A stretch of 64,000 nt of DNA. It comes from Peromyscus leucopus. Its lineage: Eukaryota; Chordata; Mammalia; Rodentia; Cricetidae. The stretch is taken from assembly GCF_004664715.2 (NCBI RefSeq), contig NC_051066.1, forward strand, positions 83,973,735-84,037,734, given 5' to 3'. Under the pieces are notes generated by a model that was not told the DNA's origin, made no database searches, and worked only from the letters and a program-made list of their open reading frames with translations. Position numbers and translations under genes: made by a program. This document shows, in pieces, positions 57,174 through 64,000 of the stretch (positions are counted from its first letter, which is position 1; the number at the start of each line of letters is the position of its first letter).

Positions 57174-58170
57174 CTCTTCCAAGAATATTTACAGTTTAAG
57201 CAGACTCCTGATGAAACACTAAAGTCAATAAGGACTCTGGACGGAAGAGTGGCAAGTCCCTCCAAGAGAATCAAATATATTCAGTCAAAAGTCCTGGAAG
57301 AATAGGATGGTACATGCACAAACTTGGTAATATGAAGACAGTTTAAGTAATTAGTTACTAAGATGTGGACAGACTAGAGAAGTGATGGGACAGTACAAAC
57401 TCCCTGGAGGTCTACTAGGAAAAGACATTGACATCTCAAAGTCCCCAAAACAAAAGAAATGATTAACAAAGTCTAGACAGGGAGACTTCTCCATACTAAG
57501 GTCTTTCCTATAGAGGTACATACAGTCTTCAAGAAAGATCTTAGAATTCAAAGCAACATAAGGAAGGCATCATGGACTCAGTACTATTACTTCACCTTAT
57601 CATAAACAGCATGTTTTCTGCTGGCATTACCCAAAGGTAATGAACCAGAAGCCAAAGTTAGTTCCCCAAGGCACATAGTTGTACACTGAGAAGTAGAAAG
57701 TGTTTCCAGAAAGTTATTCAGCCTATTTATAAAGTCTATTGTAAACATTACAAATAATCTGTTGTTATTCTAAAGGCCTTTGAGAGGGATATAGTTCCAA
57801 AATTTTCATTTTCTATATTAAGAACTAAGATGTGCACAAATAAAGTAGCATTTTCAAGGTCATACAAATGGTGACAGTACACAGGTAAAGGCCACATCAG
57901 GTGACCAATTCCATTATACCTCATGCCTTTTCATGAAGCTTGCATTAATAAAATGCCTAAGTCCTCAAAAAATAAGTCATTTACAAGTGTTAGCTTCAAA
58001 TACTGTATTTTCTAATGCTTCTAACTTGATGTAACTGTAATCTCTAACATGAATCATATTCCTTTCATAATACTTACTTTTTCAATTAATATTATTAGTA
58101 TAGTCAATTGTACCGGGACTATAATGCTGAGTTTTAAGAGTCAACCTGACATAATTCAGAACCACCTGAT
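57174..58170. other. Unique-looking intronic stretch
   Basis: No gene or element recognised. Confidence 0.5.
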
Positions 58171-58171
58171 A

Positions 58172-58495
58172 TCCTAGTTTCCTCCTCTGTTGCTGTAATA
58201 AACACCATGATCAAAGGCAACTTCGTGGGTGGCAGAGAGGGGTAAAGAGTTTATTTCATCTTACATCTTAAAGGAAAGCCAAGGCAGGAACAGATACAGA
58301 GACCATGGACAAACACTGATGACTGGCTTGTTTCCATGGCCTGCTTCGGTAGCTTTCTTATACAACCCAGAACCACCTGCTCAGGGAAGGTACTACCAAC
58401 AGTAGGCTGAGAGCAGTCAGCAGTGAGCTGGGCCTTCCCAAATAAATCATTAATCAAGAAAATGTTATCTCATGGAGTGGATCTTTCGACAAATT
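58172..58495 (-). repeat. LTR-like mid-repetitive element, antisense
   Basis: 'tcctagtttcctcctctgtt', 'aataaacaccatgatcaaag', 'ctgctcagggaaggtactac' and 'gagctgggccttcccaaata'. Third copy of the family at 42612 and 55669. Confidence 0.55.
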
Positions 58496-58504
58496 AGATG
58501 ATGG

Positions 58505-58795
58505 TTGGTTACTTCCACAACTTTGTGCCACCATTGCACTAGTGTATTTTGCAGACAGAACACTATTATACATTAAAGTGTTTATGGCTGGCTTGGTGTT
58601 TACATTTCTCCTTTGTTAGTGTGCAGAGTATCTTCCTGCACCAAAGACGCTAGAGCATAGAGGTAAAGGTTCTGCACAGGCACCACAATGACTTCTCCAT
58701 GTTCAAACGTTGTGTAGGTGCTGTCTTCAGCAATGGGCCCTTATCATCAGTTTGTAGAGAAAAATCTTGGCAACCATCTGGATTGTTTGTCTAGT
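58505..58795 (-). mobile_element. L1 (Lx-like) 3'UTR segment, antisense
   Basis: 'gtgccaccattgcactagtg', 'tttctcctttgttagtgtgc', 'gtgctgtcttcagcaatggg' and 'cccttatcatcagtttgtag' align with the antisense 3'UTR blocks at 2970-3235 and 46170-46430. It directly precedes antisense ORF1. Confidence 0.55.
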
Positions 58796-59700
58796 GCCTT
58801 CTGTAGGGCTGGATATGTAGATAGATAGTGCTTAAATTTGGTTTTATGGTGAAATGTCTTATTTTCTCCACCTATTGTGATTGAAAATTCTGTTGGGTAT
58901 AGTAATGTGGGTTAGCAACTATCGTCTCTTAGAATCTACAAAACATAAGTTTAGGCTTTTCTGGATTTTAGAGTCTCCACTGAAAGGTCAGATGTTATTC
59001 TAATAGGTCAGTCTTTAGATGTTATTTGGTCTTTTTGTCTTGCAGTTTTTGATATTCTTTCTCTGTTCTGTATGTTTGGTGTTCTGGTTTTTATGTTCCA
59101 AGGGGACTTTCTTTTCTAGTCCAGTCTATTTCGTGTTCTGTATGGCTTTTGTATCTTGACATCTATCGCCTTCATTAGGGTAGGGATGTTTTCTTCCATG
59201 ATTTTGTTGAAAATATTTTCTGTGCCTTTGATCTGGATTTCTTCTCCTTACTCTAATCCTATTATTCTTAGCTTTGGTCTTTTCATACTATCCCAGATTT
59301 TCTGCATGTATTATGTCAGAACATTTTGGAATTTAACATTTTCTTTTACTGAATTTTCTTTCATTTCCATTTCTTCTATCTTACCTTCAATGCCTGAGAT
59401 TGTCTCTTCCATATCTTGTACTCTGTTAGTGAGTACTTGTACTCAGCTTGCCTCTGAGGTTCCTGTTCAAGCTCCTAAATTTCCATTTCTTTCAGTTTGG
59501 GTTTTCTTTATTGATTTTATTTCCACTTTTAGGTCTTGAACTGTTTTATTCATCCTTCCACTGTTTGTTTGTGTTTTCATAGATCTCTTCAAGGGATTTG
59601 TTCATTTCCTCTTTAAGGACCACTATCATATCCACAAAGGTTATTTTAAGGTCTTTTTCTTGCATTTCAGCTATGTTGCTCAGGGCCTGTTGTGGTAGGG
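58796..59700 (-). pseudogene. L1 ORF1 relic, antisense
   Basis: ORF1 encodes the L1 RNA-binding chaperone (coiled coil, RRM, C-terminal domain). Minus-strand translation in shifting frames gives recognisable pieces: IWDSMKRPKLRIIG, IQIKGTENIFNKIMEE, PYRTRNRLD, LLYPTEFSITIGGE. A coiled-coil-like Lys/Glu-rich N-terminal part lies at 59380-59660. Frameshifts and stops are frequent. No ORF2 sequence adjoins; 3'UTR-like sequence abuts the ORF1 C-terminal end. Confidence 0.8.
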
Positions 59701-60475
59701 TTACTAGGCTCTTGTGGAGACATATTGTCCTGGCTGTTATTGATTGTGTTTTATGCTAGTATCTAAGCAACTGGGTTTTAGAAGATTGTAATTCTAGGTG
59801 TTGATATCTGGTCTTGGCTTTGTTGGGTGGGTGTTTTTTCCTAGGTTTCCGTTCCCTTGGTTCTTAGGAGACTTTGGTGACTGTGTGTTGCTTGGTAGGA
59901 AATTCTTCTGGGATACTGATAGGCTTAGGCACTGGGGGTCTAGGTAAAATGTTTCTAAGTATTGAAGCAGAGACTTAGAGATAGGGATGGGGATAGGCTA
60001 GTAATGAAAGGGCTTGAGGGGGTCTACAGGAGAGAGGAAAGCTGGGTGTTCCATCAGGATATGCTTAGTCAGTCCCCTGGGAATGGGAACAGACAGTAAG
60101 GAAAGGCTACAGCCGGTGGTCTGCTACAGAATTGGGGATAAGACTGAGGGACTGAACATGGAGAAATGGAGGGAGAGGTGAAGATCTGCATTTAGACCAC
60201 CTGCTATGCTGGCCAGAGTATCCTCCTGGTTCCCGGATAATTCCTGATGGAGTTGGGAGCTGGGATAAATCAATGAATGGGGTGAAGGAAGTTTAGAGAG
60301 AAAGATCTGTGTGATCCACCAGGGAAGGAAGTATAGGGTGGGAAGGGAGGCTGCTGCAAGTAGTCTGCTACTGAGCTGGGATAAGACTGGGGGACTGGTT
60401 TTGGAGGAGCTGAAGGAGAGGTGAAGATCTACAGTTAGCCTACCTGCTTCCCTGGCCAGAATCAAGATCATCTTG
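59701..60475 (-). mobile_element. L1 5' region with about 243-bp tandem monomers, antisense
   Basis: Upstream (in L1 direction) of ORF1. Two copies of a unit are aligned by 'ctgctac' at 60121 and 60365, 'ataagactg.gggactg' at 60138 and 60382, and 'gaggtgaagatct' at 60175 and 60418. The period is 243-244 bp. Monomers in this position are typical of rodent L1 promoters. Confidence 0.65.
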
Positions 60476-60479
60476 ACAA

Positions 60480-60740
60480 TGTGAATTCAGGCGGGAAGAC
60501 CCACCACTATATATAGCATCATTCCAGATGAAGGAGATACTAGACTCAGTGAGAAGGGAACTGTGAACTCTCTGCTCTTGTCTGTGGGTATGAGGTGACA
60601 GCTCCTTCAAGTTCCCACCACCTTGACTCCCTGTAATGATGGGCTATAATCTGGAACTGTGAGCCAAACAGACCTTTTATCCCCTTGTTGCTTTTCAAAG
60701 CACTGGGGAAAGAAACCAAGACAGGGACCATTCTCATCTA
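60480..60740 (+). repeat. LTR-like relic (ERVL/MaLR-like, tentative)
   Basis: 'gaattcaggcgggaagaccc', 'caccttgactccctgtaatg' with 'atgggctataatctggaact', and 'gtgagccaaacagacctttt' match the 3' half of the family at 33242-33600. Confidence 0.5.
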
Positions 60741-60864
60741 CTGAACTTCAAGGCCAAGTAGACATTTAAATATACCTCACATATTATGTAAATTAAGGCT
60801 TTCAAAGTGGCATAGTCTGTATTCCTCCTATTCTTTCTATCGATCTGCTTATTTATCTATTTAG

Positions 60865-60985
60865 TTTTTAAGACTAGGTCTAGGTCTCATTGTACTACCC
60901 AGGTTGGTGTCAAATTCCTGGCCTCAAGCAAAATTCCATCTCTAGCCTCCTGAATACTGACTGGCATGTCATTTATATATGAGAA
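60865..60985 (-). repeat. B1-like relic, antisense
   Basis: 'tctcattgtactacccaggt', 'tggtgtcaaattcctggcct' and 'tctagcctcctgaatactga' are weak B1 landmarks. Confidence 0.5.
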
Positions 60986-62400
60986 TGTACATGAGTTCAC
61001 AAGCTGATGTCCACCCTGGCAACTTCTACATCAACTCTAGATTTAGACACTTAAACTATGTACACAGTCTTTTTGTAGCAGTATTCTACAAAGAAAAAGA
61101 GTCTTTACTTCAAATATAAAATCTTTAGGTAACAATTATTCCCTTCTTATTCATTTAATCATAGAGAGATGAGCCAGACTTTCCTCTCAAGTTCCCACAA
61201 AGAACTACCTTAATCCTTTTGGGGGCTGGGCCTCAGTAACTCAAGAACCTCTACTAGGTTAGCAAATCTTAAAGTCTCCACCACCTTTACACCACCAAAT
61301 CTGCATCTAACTTTCCAACATGTGAATACTATCATAACATATCAAAGTAGTAACTAAAAGTAGCACATATTCATCAATAAAGAAAATGGGTTAATTATAT
61401 TTCTACTCAATCTACTTTTAATCTAAGCGTTGCAATACCTTTAATATGTAAATATGAAAGCAAGGCTTATTCCTTGATTAAAACTGTAACATAAGAAAGG
61501 TACCACATAGCATTCACCAGAAGCTTGCATGCAAGGAGGTCCTTCCTTCTTCCCTACTAGGTAGGAAATACAATTCACCTAGTGGGTAAGAAAAAATGTA
61601 ATTAAGAAATCCCATTCATAACTCCAGTGAGTCCTCCTAGTCACTTAAATCAGACAAAATCCAAGACAGGCTCTGAAAGGTGATGAGCTAATAGAATGAA
61701 CATTAGCCCAAGGCAATAAAGGGAAAATTCATAAAACAAAATACACCAAAATCCAAATAGTAGACCAGAGATGAGCTACTTTCTATATAAGAAGGTGGCA
61801 AACTGAACTATCTGAACAATTTCATCAGTATGTGTTTATGTAGATAAATCTGCCAGGTTTAGTAATAATAACTGTAAATCTTCTTTCAAATAAATTAAGG
61901 TCATTTTACAGATGCAGTTTTAGATAAAACATAAAAAAAACCACTACACCAGAAAGCAGTTGTTTCAGCATTTCGGATGAAATGGTAACAACAGCAAGGA
62001 AAAGGTTTATCATAAATATTGTAGAAACACTAATTAGTAAGGACAATATAAATACATTTTATTTTATCTGAGGTATTAACAAAACCATAGTGACACACAG
62101 CAAGCATACTAGCTTGGGTCTCTTTCTTTTCTCATACATACACTAATGCTATCATTGATTCCATCTCATTCTAATTACCTCCAGAAGCACCAACTCCAAA
62201 CACTATTTAACATTTGAATGGGGAACTTGCCTGCCCTTGAATTCATAGCATGTGCCTCCAAACCATGCCTTTAAGTGAAAGTTCCTCAGGAGAAGTTTCA
62301 AATTTTGCAAAAGCTACTACTACATGTTGTTACTAAAATAAAAACCTAAAACATTCCTTTTATTTACATTAAGTTCCCAGTCTACATTTAAGTTATAAAT
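60986..62400. other. Unique-looking intronic stretch
   Basis: No gene or mobile element recognised over about 1.4 kb. Confidence 0.5.
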
Positions 62401-62404
62401 TCCC

Positions 62405-62645
62405 TAGGGAGTGGGCCAGGGATCAGAATAAATTGGTAAGTATTTGAGTAGCATGCATGAGGCCATACCCTAAGTTGAGTCACCAGTAACACATAAACTT
62501 GGCATGGTAGCACAAATCTGTGGTTCCAGCACTTGAGAGTTGGAAGCAGGAAGATCAGAAGTTCAAAGTTATCTCAAATACATTAATAAGTTCAAGAACA
62601 GCCTGGGTTATACAGCACTCTGTCTAAATAAGTATAATAAAGGCC
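62405..62645 (+). repeat. B4 SINE (ID-like head plus B1-like body)
   Basis: 'gagtagcatgcatgaggcca' and 'gagtcaccagtaacacataa' (ID-like head), then 'cttggcatggtagcacaaat' with 'tccagcacttgagagttgga', and 'acagcctgggttatacagc'. Confidence 0.75.
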
Positions 62646-63644
62646 CAATGGAGAAGCTGATTCACTGTAGTTCGTAAAAGTAGTCAAGTATTTCATTTAA
62701 TTTATTTACCTCGGTGTTTGGATAGGCCTCAGACTTTGTAAAAGTATGTGTTCTACTAGTTGTTCAGTAAGCTTTTACTGATCACTTTAATTTAGGAAAA
62801 AAAATAAAAACACACTTTTCTCCTAAAAGATAAAATGTTGGTTTCATAATTCAAAATATTAAAATATGCATATTACTTATTTAAAAGTGGGTGAGATAGA
62901 AGACCAAGTTTTAATTGCTTCATTATTTCTTCAACAAGCTAACAGTAAGATTGACCACAGAACTATGATAGATTGGCACACACACACAAAAAATAAATAA
63001 ATCAAAGAAAAGAAGGTAACAGAAATTCATAAAGTAGCTTTCCCCTCAAACTATTAATGTCGTTCCTTCGAATCATCCCTTTAAAATGCCCTGCCCCATC
63101 ACACTTTTTATCTTCATTTCTAAACCTGTTACAGTACTGCATTAATTTTTATATAACTTTCCTTAAACAATTTCTCTTCCTAATTTGTCATTACAAATAA
63201 AAGGTCTCCTTACGAGAGATCAGTCTAGAGTTTAGACCTGAAAAACCCAGGGAGTTGACCAGTGAAGCAGGACTAGAATTCTCTGTGAGGGCTCTGAAAG
63301 CAATAACACAGCATGCTTCAAACAACTGTTCAGCCATTTTCTCACACGCTCGGTAGGTTGGTAAGCTCTTCTCAAGAGATATTGGGTCAAATTGGCTGTC
63401 TTAAGTGATTAAGGAACATGACACAGGCCCTGAAAATATTATAAGCTGACCATTAGAATTTAAGGACTAATACTCATAGTCAGGGGGAAAAAGCACAGCG
63501 TGTAGTCAAACAGAAGTATTGACATCCAACTGCTATCATTTACTACTATACAGTTCTAAACCAATAGAAGCACAGGAAACGTAGCTCCTCTTTCTACAAT
63601 TCATATAATAATTTTTACAAAATGCTTCTGCAATCAGTGTAATG
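62646..63644. other. Unique-looking intron
   Basis: Short (CA)n/(AAAT)n patch near 62977-63003. Nothing else recognised. Confidence 0.45.
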
Positions 63645-63657
63645 AAAAGCACAGACA

Positions 63658-63814
63658 GCTGGGCAGTGGTGGCGCACACCTTTAATCCCAGCACTCGGGA
63701 GGCAGAGCCAGGCATATCTCTGTGAGTTCGAGGCCACCCTGGTCTATAGAGTGAGTTCCAGGAAAGGCACAAAGCTACACAGAGAAACCCTGTCTTGAAA
63801 AACCAAACAAACAA
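63658..63814 (+). mobile_element. B1 SINE, full length
   Basis: 'gctgggcagtggtggcgcac' to 'ccctgtcttgaaaaacc' plus (AAAC)n. A perfect 13-bp target duplication aaaagcacagaca lies at 63645-63657 and 63815-63827. Confidence 0.96.
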
Positions 63815-63827
63815 AAAAGCACAGACA

Positions 63828-64000
63828 ATAATATGTGAATGTGCTTTGTAACAGTAACAACTTATATGATACTATACTATTATTAATAATAGTCTTAAGA
63901 GCATATTTTGGCCTCAAGTGAAAAATACTCCATCTTTATGAATATATTCAGTAACTACAGTTTATACTGTGAATTTAAAAAATGTATAAGAATTACTTTG
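63828..64000. other. AT-rich unique sequence at window end
   Basis: No feature seen. Confidence 0.4.

Noticed and set aside
59156..59539. 127-codon plus frame with hydrophobic segments resembling membrane spans
   Set aside because: Opposite strand of an L1 ORF1 relic; the hydrophobic look comes from antisense A-rich coding sequence.

Overview
This window is mammalian, rodent nuclear DNA, AT-rich and almost wholly non-coding. Full-length B1 SINEs, tRNA-derived B2/B3/ID/B4 SINEs, rodent-type L1 3' ends and long (CA)n, (GAAA)n and (GGAA)n microsatellites point to a muroid rodent. The B1 subfamily and an abundant class of short LTRs carrying SINE-like modules suggest a cricetid (deer mouse, vole or hamster-like). 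The species call is inference, because no database search was possible.

The only protein-coding sequence I can support is one internal exon on the minus strand, 12212-12348 (137 bp). It encodes the SAM-binding core of METTL15, the mitochondrial 12S rRNA m4C methyltransferase of the RsmH/MraW family. It has an AG acceptor and a perfect GTAAGT donor. The rest of the window is best read as the flanking Mettl15 introns: the downstream intron is 1-12211 and the upstream intron is 12349-64000. I looked for the exons encoding the adjoining protein parts and found none. The short ORFs elsewhere are chance or repeat-derived.

Layout. 1-12 kb: an L1 ORF2 fragment, an antisense L1 3'UTR, B1/B2 copies, one solo LTR with a 6-bp target duplication, and TA/TG microsatellites. 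12-15 kb: the METTL15 exon, an 89-bp dispersed duplication on either side of it, a 37-bp tandem duplication and an Lx 3' end. 15-22 kb: mostly unique intron, a 5'-inverted L1, and a B1 whose tail has become a GA/GAAA microsatellite. 22-25 kb: a degenerate tandem array and an L1 ORF2 relic with a B1 inserted in it. 25-36 kb: SINEs, two more solo LTRs with 6-bp target duplications, an Lx 3'UTR and a 57-bp palindrome. 36-52 kb: Lx/L1 ends, a third LTR type, and GATA, GGTT and GGAA microsatellites. 52-64 kb: an unassigned LTR-like block, antisense LTR-like repeats, an antisense L1 with 5' tandem monomers that seems to lack ORF2, a B4 and a young B1.

No tRNA or rRNA gene, CpG-island promoter, CRISPR array, origin or operon is visible. 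I found no new multi-gene system. The items most worth checking are structural: the palindrome, the near-identical duplication beside the exon, the SINE-bearing LTR family and the ORF2-less L1.
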